In this document: positions 42,239-54,516 of the stretch, one piece after another
Position numbering within the stretch: position 1 is the first letter of the stretch
Layout of the letters: each line of letters starts with the position of its first letter
Assembly: GCA_003260355.1 (NCBI GenBank)
Contig: MPSQ01000001.1
Location: 434,001-498,000 of the forward strand
DNA: 64,000 nt
Origin: SR1 bacterium human oral taxon HOT-345
GTDB taxonomy: Bacteria > Patescibacteriota > Gracilibacteria > Absconditabacterales > Absconditicoccaceae
Direction: 5' to 3'
Program-made: the position numbers and the translations under genes
Notes under the pieces: generated by a model
Told to the model about the DNA's origin: nothing
What the model saw: the letters and a program-made list of their open reading frames with translations, nothing else
Database searches by the model: none

Positions 42239-42550
42239 TTATACTTTTAAGCGAATATCGCGTAATTGTTGATGATATCACAACTTTTTGAAATGCTGAT
42301 TGATTGCCTCAATCAGTTTTTCTTTTTCTTTAAAAATTGCTATTTTCATAGCTTGATCTGAAGTTTTGAGGAAAAGTGTTTGGTATTTCAAATAGCCTTC
42401 AATGAGCTCGTCTGTGACGATATTCTTATTTGTATTTTTGATATGAAAATGGTCCTTAACAACCTTAAGTGCAAGAGTGCCTAGCATACGATTCCCCTGA
42501 AATTTCTCAGAAAAAAGCTTACGAGAGAGGTCTTGAAATGCTTTCATCAT
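42239..42550 (-). CDS. DUF721/DciA-like small protein
   Basis: The 103-residue protein has a helical N-terminus (MMKAFQDLSRKLFSEKF), a central strand-rich part (LKYQTLFLKTSDQAMKIAIF) and the ending LIEAINQHFKKLGYHQQLRDIRLKV. This resembles the DUF721/DciA pattern (surface residues, LIN...G...V..IR...). DciA helps load the DnaB helicase. The UGA at 42278 is Gly in KLGYHQ and the stop is TAA. It converges with the secreted protein, only two bases apart. Confidence 0.4.
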
Positions 42551-42675
42551 CAAAAAAGAAATAAATCTGATTCAAGATAAAGATTTGATTCTTGTTGTCA
42601 AACAGAAACTCGTAACTTTTTATTCTTTTAGAAACTAAAAATACTCTATACTCCTCTACTACTAATTTATCTCGA

Positions 42676-42852
42676 ATGCTACACTCTCTTTCGAGGATAT
42701 CCGCTTCGTTTTTTCCCGCTGATTTAGTAAGAAAAAGCGCTTTAGAAACAAATTTCGACTTATCTCATGCTCAAAAAAATAAAACTCATTTTGTCAATAT
42801 CAGTAAATATATTTTTTTAAAATGGTTATATCATTTAATCTTTTTAATCTAA
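42676..42852 (+). CDS. Possible 58-residue small protein
   Basis: A frame from ATG 42676 to TAA 42850 encodes MLHSLSRISASFFPADLVRK..., with a hydrophobic C-terminus (YIFLKWLYHLIFLI). A TATACT box at 42647-42652 would start a transcript about 16 bases before the ATG. An inverted pair CTCGA/TCGAG (42671-42694) followed by TTTTTT at about 42701 could instead mark a short RNA with a terminator. Without homologues the coding call is weak. It is the only content of the 370-base gap before the giant-gene unit. Confidence 0.3.
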   Translation: MLHSLSRISASFFPADLVRKSALETNFDLSHAQKNKTHFVNISKYIFLKWLYHLIFLI

Positions 42853-42919
42853 AAAGTTGAGCAAAGAATAGTAGGAAAATATAATTGAAAGGGAATTTTA
42901 TATTAAAAAAATATTCATC

Positions 42920-43282
42920 ATGGAACTCAATTTGCTAGAGTATGATATTGACTCTATAAAAAGCATTTTACAAGGCATTCTCGATAAACACCTTCCAGAA
43001 GGACAGCAAATTTCGGTTCAAGAGCTTGATGAACAGGGAATCGTATGGCTTATACAACTTCTTTTGGAGAAAGATGATAAAAAGAGAGAACAGCTCTGGC
43101 AAGAGATTGAAGATAAATATCAGGTTGCTTCTAATGATTTTAGAAATACCTATCAAAAAATCCTTGAAATTTGTGATCAAATTAAAATCACCGAACAACT
43201 TGGAACTTCACTTGTAGAACTCAAATCAAATATCAAAAATGATCATTCACTTTCACAACTAGAACAAGAAATCTGACTTTAA
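42920..43282 (+). CDS. Small acidic helical protein upstream of the giant gene
   Basis: The 120-residue protein (MELNLLEYDIDSIKSILQGI...) is helical, rich in E, Q, L and I, with a coiled-coil-like second half. It has no signal peptide or membrane helix. One UGA (43274) encodes Gly just before the TAA. It lies 20 bases upstream of the 2123-codon gene on the same strand, a position typical of a dedicated chaperone or adaptor for a large exported protein. That role is an inference from position only. Confidence 0.5.
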
Positions 43283-43302
43283 TCTTTTAAAATTTACTTC
43301 AA

Positions 43303-46300
43303 ATGACCGAATATAAAAATCAATCAGTAGACCAAATCCAGAAGCAGCTTTCAAATAAGTTTGAAAAAGACAAGCAGTGGCGAATTAGAGATGATCAAGA
43401 AATCTATCTTGCTGGACAAGCAATTATTAATGAAACCATAGGCAAGATCCAGGAGAGTGGGAATAACTGGGGGAAATGGGCTTTAGAACCTTTGAAAACT
43501 TTGGAAAAGGAACTTGTAAAAAAGCATAACGAATGTCAATGAATAAAGCCTTTTACAGACAACAAAAGATTACTCAATGATATTGCTAATCAAATTGATA
43601 ATGCAGAGAATATCGTTCTTGAGAGGCTTATGCGTAATAATGCCCATAGAGATATTATCCAAAAAAATACTGAAACAAAAGATACTCAAGGTAAAGCATT
43701 TTTTAACTTCGACAAAAAAACAGACACCTATATTTTTACCGATAGAAGTAACAAACCGAAGATTCACGAAGTTTTAGGTCAGTTTTTTACTAATGATAAA
43801 AATATCTATACTATTGATTACTCAAAATGTACTAATTTGAAAATCAAAAATAAGATGCAACAAGTATTGGGAGGTACAAGTAGTTGCCTGATCAAATATG
43901 ATAAAAAAACATGAACATACAACCTTATTAGCAATGGAGCGATCGTAGATGAAAGGGCTTTAATTTGGGAATGAGTTAGCCTCAGAACTGCTGCTTCTAC
44001 TGCTGTCTCTGCGAAAGCAACAGAAAGGGCAAATAACGAAAAAGCTACTGATTACAGCAATCAGAATTTTATCAATTCTCCAAAATATCAAGAGTGTTTA
44101 AAAAACCTACCTGCAAGCCTGAGAAATAAAGTCTCCTGAGAACAGCTCGCCACACTCATTAGCAAAACAGAATCAAGACTTGATACAATCATAAAAGAAC
44201 AAAAGAAACTCTGATGGGAACTTGAACAAGATCAACCTATTTCTAGAATTCATTTTGGATCATGACTTATGGAGGGGCATTTTATCAATCGTCAAGGGAC
44301 AAAAAAGGATATAAAAATTTGGGAAGATAAAGATTCATTTAAAAATAATGCTCTTTATGATATCTTGGACAACAATGAATGACCATACAAAGACTATCTT
44401 ACAGCAAGGATCAAAGCAAAATGGGCACAAGCAGATCATCTCACAAAAAGAGAACAAATCTTTAGTGGCTCTCCTGAAAATAAAGAAAATCCAAATTTAG
44501 CTCAAGCAGTGGAAAAATTTAGCTATGGACTAGATATGCTTTCTCAATTGGTAAATAAAATCGAAGAAGAGGACTGAACAAGTAAAGAAGTTGCAGCGCT
44601 GAAAGTAGCAATCAGAAACTATAAATACAGTCTTGAAAATACCGTTCCATCATCTCAGGAACTTGATGAAGCTAAGAAGAAATTGGGAGATCTTTTTGTT
44701 GCGTATAAAAGTAATGATTGATCTTTTTCTACGATGACAGATAGAACTGCCAGAGAAACTGTTGCAAACCTTCTTAGTGGAGATAAGACGAACGCACAGA
44801 GAAGTATCAGAGAATTAGGGAAACATCTCAATGTATGGTGAAATACAAAAACAACCTTCCTTAGAGATGAAATTGCGAATAATGAAAATATCAGTTTTGG
44901 GAAACTTGATTATACAGAAGCATTCCAAAAAATTGGAACTCATCTTGAAATCGGAGAAAAAGATACAGAAGCACAAGTCCAAGAGAAAACAAAACTGATT
45001 GATAATCTCTATAATTGTGCGAATGCTCAAGCTATATTTTCCCTTTTGCAAAATAATGGGTTGATACCAGCAAATGCACCATTTGATGAAGAAATGAAAA
45101 AAGGATGCCAAAAAATCTATGACAGCTTAAGAGCTAAGAAACAAGCTATTGAACAACTAGATTATAGTCCTACTGCATTCCAAAGCAAAATGGAAAATGA
45201 AAAGATCAAACTAGAAGCCAAAGGGAATAATCTGACTGATGATGATAGGATCAGACTTCAAAGTATTTCAGTAATGCTTGAGAATCCTCAAATGCTCCAG
45301 GAAGCACTCCAAAATGCAAAATCAGCAGCTGAAAATAGTCTCAAATATGAAGGAATTGGCGCTCTTCTCAAGTGAAGCCTCGCACTTCCTTTCGCAAAAA
45401 ATGGAGGAAAAATGAGCTGAACCAATGCAGATATCTTCAATAGGAGCCATGGACTCAACGGACGATTAAGCGGAGACGAAACAGCTGTCTGGTTAAATGA
45501 AATTGGGCAGATGATCTTGGAAGAGGTTGCAATCTGTATCGTTGCTATCGCACTTGGAGCAGTGACAGGAGGCGTCGGGACTGCAGCTATTTATGGTGCT
45601 AGATTCGCTCTTAAGGCAGCACAGGGTGCAAGATATGCAAATAAAGCCTATAAGATCAAAAAAACATTTACGCTGATGAGAAAACTCTCTAAAGCAAGGA
45701 AATATTGGAAAATGTGAAGAGAAGCAGAAAAACTAGTAGCTGCGAGCCGTCAGGTAAAAAACCTCCAAAAAGGCGCAAAATTAGCAAGAACACTAGATAA
45801 ATCATGAAAAGTTGCCCAAAGGATGAAATATGCAAATAAACTCAATGATGCAAGAAGATCTCTAGATGCAATCAATAAAAGCAATAAATTTGTGCACCTT
45901 AATGACCTTGCAAAAGTTTGAAAACTGACTGATCATCTTGCAAAATGAAGTCATCTTCTCTTCGAAGGAACCTGATTTCATTTGAGTAGTACTGTTCTTA
46001 GAAATGCACTCCATGGGAAAAACCTTACAGATGGGGTCAATCCTTTTGGCTATACTGAAGGACCTAATGGTGAACAAATTTCTAATTTTAGGGGATATGT
46101 CCAAAGTATCGCATTTTTAGGGATTTTGAAAGCTATCGGACAACCGCTCCAAAATCTTACTGGAGCTGCATTACAGAAGCTTATGGGAGAAAAAATTGCA
46201 GCGAACTGGCTCGGAAAAGTTTTACAATGAATAACATCGGTTGGAGCTGAAGTTGTAACGCTTACATTAGCAGAACAAGGGATCAGCCTTGCACTTGATC

Positions 46301-49300
46301 AAGAGCTTTCTCCGATTACCGTGGAAAGTGCAATTCAGTCCTTGGGAATAGTCATTGGACTGAGGCTTTATTGATGGGGATCAATAAAAATCAAGAATTG
46401 GAAAGAATGAAAGCATTGACTTCAAGAAATAACGGTAGAAAATGGAGAACAAGAAGTTGTAATTAATGGGAATGGGACTGTAATAAGCTCCAACACTCCT
46501 AACATGCCAGTAGGTAAAAATGTTCTCATTCCTCACATGAACGAATCAACTTGATCCTACGGAAAAAATGCAACTCAAGAACAGCTAATGAGAAAAAGAG
46601 AACAACTCAATCAAGAAATAACTAAGCTAAAAAATCAAGGAATAGCTTCCACAGACTCTAAAATCACCACACGTGAAAATGCAGTAAAATTCATAGAAAA
46701 TAAACTCAATTCAGCAAGTTATAAGGAAATTTCCTTGCCAGAATCTAATAAAGTTTCTATCAAAAATGCATCTTATAATATGGCTGTTAATAGGTATGCT
46801 AATTGACTTGCCAATGTAAATGAATGAATCCCAAACGAAATTCAGCTTCGTCCTGATGGAGCAAAAATAGCTCTAGAAAGAAATGGAAAATACAAAGATA
46901 TTTTTGATCAATATGAAAGTTTACTAAAAGACAAGCCACAATGATATGAACAAAAGTTACAAGATCTTGATTTTATGTTGGCAGAGAGAGTAACGCTTGA
47001 TACTTGACATACTGTTGAATATACAGCAAAAGCTGAAGCTGAGACGTCATTTAAGGGTCTAAAAAAAACTTATCCTGAATCAGAATTACGTCAGTTTGAA
47101 AGCTCTGATGGAACTTTTTGCATTAGAAAAAAATCACCAGAAGAAATAAAATTAGAAGCAGAAATACAAACAAAAAAAACTATGCGTGATGCAAATAATA
47201 CTATGATTCAAGAATTATCTAGAAAGATTGATAGCATAGAGGCTGAACTCAAAGCCAAAAAAGAAAAATCAGTAGAAGAAAAAGCAGATGAGATTTCAAA
47301 GAACAGACCAGAATATTATGAAAAATATGCAAAAGAAAGTCATACGGACCTATACGAACAATATAAAACCTATCAAAATACCCCAAATGAACTCAAACGT
47401 TTGGATACTGAATTTGCTGAAAGATTAATTTTGGACAATCCTTGAGAAAGAAAAATACTTTTTAGTGAAAAGTGAACGCATTGAAGCATCAAAGAAAGAG
47501 CAGAAAACTCTTTTAAACTGCTAAACAAAGTAGAAAAATATAAGTGAAATATCAAACTTGTACAAAAGACTCTCAATTGAGAAAATGTTTTTGTCATTGA
47601 GTTGGTCCCAGAAATAGGGAAATTAACTAATTTAAAAAATCAAGTCATTGCACAAGAAGGAATCATAAGATGAAAAGAATCTGAATTATCTAAAATGCAG
47701 AAAAAATGAGATGGACTTGAAACCATTGATGAGTCAACAACTATGTTTAGATCTCAAGAATCAACGGGAGTGCACAACCAATGAAATGACATACAACAAC
47801 AAAAAACAAAAAAACTGCTTAATATCCCGAGAGAGGTCATAGAATCTAATCTTTTTAAAGATTTTAATCCTACCAACAGCAAGGAAGTCTATGAACGAAT
47901 TGATTCTCATCAAGAAACTCTTCAAAAACAAATACAAAAATTAGGTATTTATGATAACAAGACAATTTTTGATTACCTTGAGAAATCGCCCGATTTATCT
48001 TGATATGAAAAAACCACCCTCAGATATCTTCAAAAAAGATCTAAGAATATAAAGTTAAATATTGAGACAAAAAAATGATCTCTACGTTCTTTTGCTGACA
48101 AAGAAAATAAGGTAATCAACATCAACCTACAGCAGATAATTGGTGCATTCGGGATATCAAGACTTAAGAAAGGGAATATAAGTTTTGATCATATGTTATG
48201 AAATTGCTTAATTCATGAATACAATCATTTATTCTTTAATCCATGAAAATGATTGAGAAATAAAACGATTCCTGCACGAGAGCAACAAGCGTATCATGAA
48301 CTACAAACTATACATAAAGAATACCTCAGTCATGCAAAAAATCATCCATATAATGATATTATTCGTAACACATCTGGAGAAGAAAATCATGTAAATAAAC
48401 GAGAAGAATTTTGTACAGAAGCTGTAACTGAACCCCTCTTTATGCAATATCTTTCAGAGATCCCATACAAAACGCAAAAGAGTAGATACGAGTTTCTTAT
48501 GAAAGAAAATCTAAAAGAAACATGAATAGAAATCAAAGAATGAACAATGCTTTATAAGATGCTTGACCTTTACTACACCAATATCAACAATACAAGAAGA
48601 GAATATTTTAGTTGGAATAAAAATAGAACTCTAGAAGCTAGAGAACTTCAAGAAAAACAACAATCTCAATGAGTAGAGTTCCATAAAAATAATGCAAAAT
48701 GATTTCAGGAAATCTTGGAAAAATATATAAAAAATAATGAAAAAATGCTAGTATGAGAATCAAAAAATATAGAATTTTCTAAAAGTGAAATAATGAATAC
48801 CTTGATTGAAAAGGGGTTTCCTCCAAAACATAAGGTTAAAATTGATTGACTAGAGTTTTTTTTAAGTGATTGCTATCAGGGATTGGGTCGTCCTTGGATA
48901 GTGGGATATACTACTACAGGAGAAGTTAGATTATTTTATAGATCTATATCAGAAGGGATATGGAGAAGTACTGATGGATCAGACGGACCTATTATTAGTA
49001 AAGCCCAATATTTACCTAATGGTTCATATGAGACAACCACTCAAGTTGATTTTCGCTTAGGAAAAATTTTCGATAAGATTCCTATGCAAACAATGCCATG
49101 AATGCAGAGTCCCTGGTATTGGCTTTTAACATTCGGACGTAAATATGGATTTAAAAGAGAGATTAAATATTTTTTAAGACCATCATTAGAGCCTGAGATT
49201 GAAATCCATTGAGGTAAACGATCTGCTGTAAATTATTATAAATGAAGAGATATGGCTGAAGTTAAAAAAGGGTATGAAAATTATAATATAAAACTACAAT

Positions 49301-49674
49301 TAGAAAAAATTATAGATAGCTACACATTTTCTCATAAGATTCTAGGAGATATCCATGTGGATATTGTGAGAGGGAACATACAAGGGCAAGATGTAAATAT
49401 TCATTTTGGTCATGCAGTTAATAATGATCCGAATAGTGTCTTTATTATTAGGTGAGATTTTGCTGATTCTAAATTAAACACATTTTGAGTACCATCTAAA
49501 CAGCTTAATCTAGGACCATTAGTCGCGAAACCTTTGGATTATAGAGTGCAGGCGCCGAGAGGACGACAAGATCTAAAAGACTATGGCGATTATGTTGATA
49601 TTCGCCCTCTTTATCAGAATACTCCTCTTATAAAACAATATAAATCTCAATTTTTGAGTAAATCAAGCTCATAA
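43303..49674 (+). CDS. Giant protein (2123 aa) with Gly/Ala-rich hydrophobic segment and HEYNH peptidase-like motif
   Basis: The frame is continuous in code 25 from ATG 43303 to TAA 49672, crossing about 50 UGA codons; I checked the joins codon by codon. Residues 1-730 are helical and charged with no signal peptide. Residues 740-790 hold EEVAICIVAIALGAVTGGVG followed by an A/K-rich helix, like the pre-toxin or translocation segments of polymorphic toxins. A second hydrophobic stretch lies near 930-1010. Residues 1100-1560 are coiled-coil rich. HEYNH at 1638-1642 is an HExxH zinc-peptidase motif, with REEFCTEAVTEPL about 63 residues later as a possible gluzincin third ligand. The last 250 residues are strand-rich. 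I recognise no whole-length family. An effector or attachment protein is the working idea. Confidence 0.7.
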
Positions 49675-49770
49675 TACCTTTCACTCTTAAACTTGAGGAA
49701 TAGGACTATCCAAAAGCGATATTTTTTGAAAAAAAGTTTTTAAACCTAAGATAACCTGTAAGAATCTGCT

Positions 49771-51606
49771 CTATCTAGGAGATAATCAGCTTTTTTGTCT
49801 CCAGCTAGAAAACCCTTCTATTGAAAACACTTCCTTATAAAAAAAACAAAGAAATCTGGCTGCAAACCTCCCTTCCCCAAATAAAAAATGGAGTGTCACA
49901 AAGATCTTGCAACACTCCAAATCTCACCTTTTCAATCACATCTCAAACGAAGAAGTTTTCTGTTCCCAATCCTTGGGGACATATTTATCCCGTTTAAGCG
50001 TCAGAATTGTATTTTTTCCCGGCAAGGAATAAGGAACCCAATTAACTCCATACATACCCATAGCAGGAGCCACCTCTTCTGTCGGGACTACCCCACTTGG
50101 AGCACCACAATATCCCTGATTTTTCCCATAATGATTGCTCACCGCACAAATAGCAGATAAAAAATCTGTCAAATTTGCAGAAAGCACTCCGCCATGAAAG
50201 TACTCTTTTTTACCATTGGGATATACTTTCACAACGACATCAACCTTAAGCTCAAAAGTGCCCGTTTCCACATTAACTTCTCCAGAACTTGACTCTACCC
50301 AAAGATAATAGCCAAATTTCCTAAAGAAATCAGCCTTCATTTCTTCTAAAGAATAGTCGGAATCGACAAGAATCTCTAGATTAGAAACTCTTGGCTCTGG
50401 AAGCACAGCTTCAGGCAAAAGAAAGTAATCAGCAAACAGCTGCTCATTAAAACTTCCTGCCAAAGCATGCCCATTATTCTCAAGCTTCAAACGAAATGCA
50501 GAATTGCGATCAAGAAGATAGCCTTCTACCTTCCCTTTGTCAATCAGACAGACATTTCGAGCTTTGGTTCCTTCCATATCATATTGATAAGCAGCAAGCA
50601 TACGCTCATCTCTTGGACAGTCCCAAATCTGAATATGCTTCAACACCTCCATAAAGCCTTCTTTTGCAACCCGTTTCCCAAGTTTCCCTTTGAAAACCGT
50701 AGAAATTCCATCAGCAATATAGGCTCCAGAGAGCATATGTCCCGCAATTGCTTCATGAAAAAGCGTGCCAACAGCCGAAGGTGCAAGAAGGATAGGGTAA
50801 ATCCCGCTCTCTAACTGCTTACGATCAAGCGTAAACAATTCCTCTTGAAGCCTTGGATGCAATTCGTTGCTAAGATAGTTCCTGAGAGCATCACAATCCT
50901 TAAACATTCCTGAGAGCTGAGATTGATAAACCCTCCGCTGTCCATTCATAAAATAAGGAGTGAGCCCAAATTGAACCCTATCACGATGGTCGATTACACG
51001 AGTGCCCCAAGAATCTACAACGATCCAAAGCTCTCTCTTTGCAGTCAAATTCGCATCCACAAAAGCAACATGTTTTGCAAGATAACAATCACGGACTACA
51101 TGTAACATTTGGTCACAAAGAGAGCTCGGAATTGGCTCTAAAGCACTAACCTCAAACACAGAATCCTCTAAATAAACCACATTCCCATGCGCTTCTTGAT
51201 GAAATTTATTGTCCTTTATTTTTGAGGCATAAAAATAATCGATCAACTCATCTATTGCGAGAGTAATCTTTGTCCATCCCAAAGAAAGAAGACCTTCGGG
51301 CTGAGCAAGAATACGCTCTTGCATTGGAATCGATACACTTGCTTCCTTCTTCTCATTAGCAAAGAAGAGAGTAAGCAAAAGCTCGGGAGCCGACTCATTC
51401 TTTTTCATTGGAGTCATAATACCATTAGCATAGGTAATTTCAAAAGACTCCTTTTTCAGATAGGCAATCCTGATACCAGAAATCGTATGGCTTGTAATAT
51501 CGCCATTAGGATTCTCTTTCTTGATTTTCAGCGATACTGCCCTCTGCACCAACTGTTCTATAGCTTGAACAATTGGTAAATAATTTACACTTTCTTTTTT
51601 TTCCAT
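49771..51606 (-). CDS. tldD: TldD-family metalloprotease subunit
   Basis: The core shows SAVGTLFHEAIAGHMLSGAY, the HExxxH zinc motif of TldD, and GYLLDRNSAFRLKLENNGHA. The glycine-rich end is GEVNVETGTFELKVDVVVKV followed by HYGKNQGYCGAPSGVVPT. TldD works with TldE to clip peptides; no tldE is in the window. The 556-codon body contains no UGA at all, which is unusual here. It then meets UGA at 49936; read as Gly the frame continues through another UGA and through a terminator-like hairpin to TAG at 49771, adding 55 residues of non-TldD sequence. I give the code-25 end, but the natural protein end may be 49936. Confidence 0.85.
49886..49920 (-). terminator. Intrinsic terminator after the tldD body
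   Basis: On the minus strand GGAGTGT pairs with ACACTCC around a 15-base loop and is followed by ATTTTTTATTT. It sits 16-50 bases beyond the UGA at 49936 but inside the code-25 extension of tldD. Confidence 0.7.
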
Positions 51607-51767
51607 TTTCTTATTTTTTAATTGTTTAGCATATTTTTATATTTTCAACTAATATATAAGGTAAATCTATCAAAAGTCAACTAAAAAATAATTAAAGATA
51701 ACTCTATCAAAACCAAATAATAAAAACAGCTTTAAAAAGCTGAATCTTAATGAAACTTATCAAGCAC

Positions 51768-52190
51768 TTATACAAGAATTTTCACAAGAAGAATCGCAGA
51801 TCCCATAATAAAGACTGAAAGAAATTGAAGAACTATAAGAAGCAATAAATTTAAAATATTAAGATACTCCCCCGCCTTTAAAGTGCTAATCTTTTTTCTT
51901 AGATACTCCCGAATAGGAAGACCTACAAGAAAAAGCCAGATAAGGCAAAAAGGAAGCATCGCTCGAATACTTAGTCCTCTTAAACCGTACTGATAGGCAA
52001 TAAGCATACATAATGCACAGATAAGCCAAGTTAAAATAAGATAAAGAAGCCTTGTTATAGGAGATAATGCTCAGATTTTTTCATGTCGAATTTTTTCCTT
52101 TTTCAAAAAAGAAGAGGGATTTCAAAAATATATCACTGCGATAAAAGCAAATATACACAAAACTGTATAAGCAAGATATTCAAAATCCAT
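51768..52190 (-). CDS. Small membrane protein, four TM helices
   Basis: The 140-residue protein has hydrophobic helices at about 4-22, 43-62, 68-86 and 112-138, with basic loops (KKEKIRHEKI, REYLRKKISTLK). Two UGA codons encode Gly in the first third (VIYFGNPSS and KIGALSPI). It ends in TAA. It lies between tldD and mtaB on the same strand. Family not recognised. Confidence 0.5.
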
Positions 52191-52224
52191 ACCTTTCCTC
52201 ACAGATAAAGTAAAATACTGCTAT

Positions 52225-53463
52225 CTAAAACACACAATTCTTTTCATCTACAATCACCTCAACCAAACTCCCCTTTTCATAGTTTCAAGACAAGGAAATC
52301 TGAAGATAGTTCTCAGTCCATCATTTCGCTTTCCCATTTTTCACTTCTTCAATCAGGACTTGGAGTTTTTTCCCATAGTTTTGAGCGACAAAGGCATCAC
52401 GAACCTGATCGCCGATCTCAATCAGCTTTCTATTTCTGCTTTTTCTGATTTCATTTGGCACTTGATCTGGGAGCGAAGAAGCAGGGATCCTCTCGGCTTT
52501 GTGATGATCAGAAAAAGGGAAGGCATGGAGCTTGGTAATACGATACTTCTGCGCCGCCTCGCAAGTGATCTCAAAATCCGCCTCCGTTTCTCAGGGAAAG
52601 CCAGAAATAAGATCTGCACCGATGGAAACAAGTTCCGCATCAGGGCGATTCAGATTTCTTAACTTTTTTAGGACTTCATCAAGCTTTTTGCTATCATAGG
52701 CTCTATTCATCAGCTTCAGCACCGCATCAGAAAAACTCTGAATGGAGAGATGGAAATGCGGACAGAACCTCTGATTATTCATCAGCTCAAAAAAACGATC
52801 ATCAAGATACTGAGGGTCAAGACTAGAAATCCTGATCCTTGGGATCGTGGTTTGCTCCAAGATCGCTTCCAAAAGCTCGTTGAATCTGCTTTCCTTAGCA
52901 TTCCTCGTATTGCTCGCACCCCAAGCTGCAAGATTGATCCCGGTCAGCACGATCTCTTTCCCACCTTCCGCTTCAATCTGTCTAATCTCCTCAATAATCT
53001 CCGGCAAAGGGCGATTTCTATGCGCTCCCCTCTTGAAAATCGTGAGACAGAAACTGCAATGATTATCGCAACCGTTCTGAATGATCACATAGTTCTTGGT
53101 TCGGAGCTTCTGATTCGGCATTTTGAAACTAAAGGCGAGTTCGCTCTCCTCCTCTAGCGGATCTTCTGCAAGAAGCGTGATTTGCTCTTGATAAGGTGCT
53201 AATTCAGGATAATAGGCAAAAAAAGCTGATCTTTCCGTGGCTTTCCCTTTGGTGATAGAGCCACAACCAGCGATAAGGATTTGCTTGCCAAGTTTGGCTT
53301 GTTCAATGATTTCTTTGACCCATTTCATCTTGGCTCTATCGGTCACCACGCAGGTCGCAACGAGAAAAAGATTATCATTCACTTGATTGGTTGCTTCAAG
53401 GTGAGCGATTCGTTTATTGAGGTAGAATTTATTGACTTTACAACCGTAGACTTTGTGCTGCAT
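52225..53463 (-). CDS. mtaB: tRNA t6A37 methylthiotransferase (MtaB-type radical SAM)
   Basis: This 412-residue enzyme adds a methylthio group to t6A37 of tRNAs. The N-terminal UPF0004 domain has three cluster cysteines in VYGCKVNKF, ATCVVTDRA and IAGCGS. The radical SAM motif is NGCDNHCSFC at about 137-146. EIVLTGINLAAWG, RIRISSLDPQYLDD and HFHLSIQS follow, then GFPGETEADF with Gly from UGA, and a short C-terminal TRAM-like domain. The GCKVN signature favours MtaB over MiaB. Under the standard code the last 120 residues would be lost. It ends in TAG. Confidence 0.9.
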
Positions 53464-53490
53464 GATTTTTTTAAATATTAATTTTAAAAA

Positions 53491-54288
53491 CTAATTGGAT
53501 TGAAAAAAATTATATTTTGGATCATATCCAAAAAAATCTTGCAAATTAAAATTTGTTACATCAATATTCAAGCCCTCAAAATACTTAGAAATAAAATAAG
53601 AAAATATTTTAAATAAGGGATGATCAAACCTTCCCTCAATTTTTAATCTTAAAATAAAAATCATAATATCTGTAAGTTGCATGGCATCGAAACAATCTGA
53701 CGAAAGGAAAGAAAATCTTACTGTAATATCATCCCTATTTGTAACAGCATTAATTTTTCTTCTTATTGCATCAATATATGTATTTTCTAAATCATTATAT
53801 CTGATGATATTTCCATTCTCTTGAGTAGCTGTATGAGACCTTCTCCTATCAAATAAAACGGTTATGGTTCAAACATCTTTAAATATTGTTTGAATCCCGA
53901 CTCATGTGCTTTTCATTTTTGAGGCTATTCAAAACGCAGCTTGTCATGAAAAATATCTTTCATATCCTCCATTATTGGCATTATTAGTGACAAACTGTAA
54001 GTTCTTTTTATACAAAAAACTATAAAAAGAAACAGACTTCTCTTGTATAAATAAATCTAACCACCTTTTAATTAACTCTATTTTATTTTCATCATTTTGA
54101 GAAATTTCTGAACCATGGATAGTGTTCCAACACATAGGAGACTCTTTCCTTGCTTGTTTAAGTTTATTCAAAAAATCAAATTCTCTAGAATCGGAATCTG
54201 TAATTAAATATCCCATTAAATTGTATTCCTCTCAATTTAGAAAAATTTCTGTAGACTCATCTATCCAAACTGTTATAGCCTTTTTCAT
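53491..54288 (-). CDS. DUF3800-like protein (RNase H-fold type)
   Basis: The 265-residue protein begins ITVWIDESTEIFL, the DUF3800 start (a strand ending in DES), followed by NLMGYLITD. It continues with CWNTIHGSEISQND in the position of the family's conserved H. Its end has FSFLSSDCFDAMQLTDIMIF, resembling the family's S...QLADxIxG. UGA encodes Gly in FLNGEEY and YFSGQAAFGIAS. DUF3800 proteins occur in mobile and defence contexts and have a predicted nuclease-like fold. It begins three bases after the DUF2188 gene and lies near a Kiwa-like pair. Confidence 0.55.
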
Positions 54289-54291
54289 CCA

Positions 54292-54516
54292 CTATCATTT
54301 AGGAGGATACGGATCTTTTCAATAACTGTTTCTTTCTCTAATTTTCCCTTCCCTATTATGGATAAAGAGCTCTGATCTATTTTGTTGTGCTCTTTCTCTT
54401 GCATAAGATGTAGCCTCTTTTTGAGTTCAAAAAACTCTTGATGCTCTTTCTGAATGGGGAGTTTTTACCGCCCATCCATTAGAATGAGGGACAACATGTT
54501 GATTTTGTTTATTCAT
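54292..54516 (-). CDS. DUF2188 domain protein
   Basis: The 74-residue protein matches the small DUF2188/YdaT-like domain: HVVPHSNGWAVKTPHSERAS, then RVFGTQKEATSYARERAQQN, ELFIHNREGKIRE, NSYGKDPYPPKG. UGA supplies three of the glycines. These domains are common as partners or antidote-like small proteins next to mobile or defence genes. It is the first gene of a two-gene unit with the DUF3800-like gene. It ends in TAG. Confidence 0.7.

Noticed and set aside
43303..49674. Reading the giant region as a string of degraded pseudogenes
   Set aside because: All pieces lie in one frame and are interrupted only by UGA, never by TAA or TAG, which fits one intact code-25 gene.
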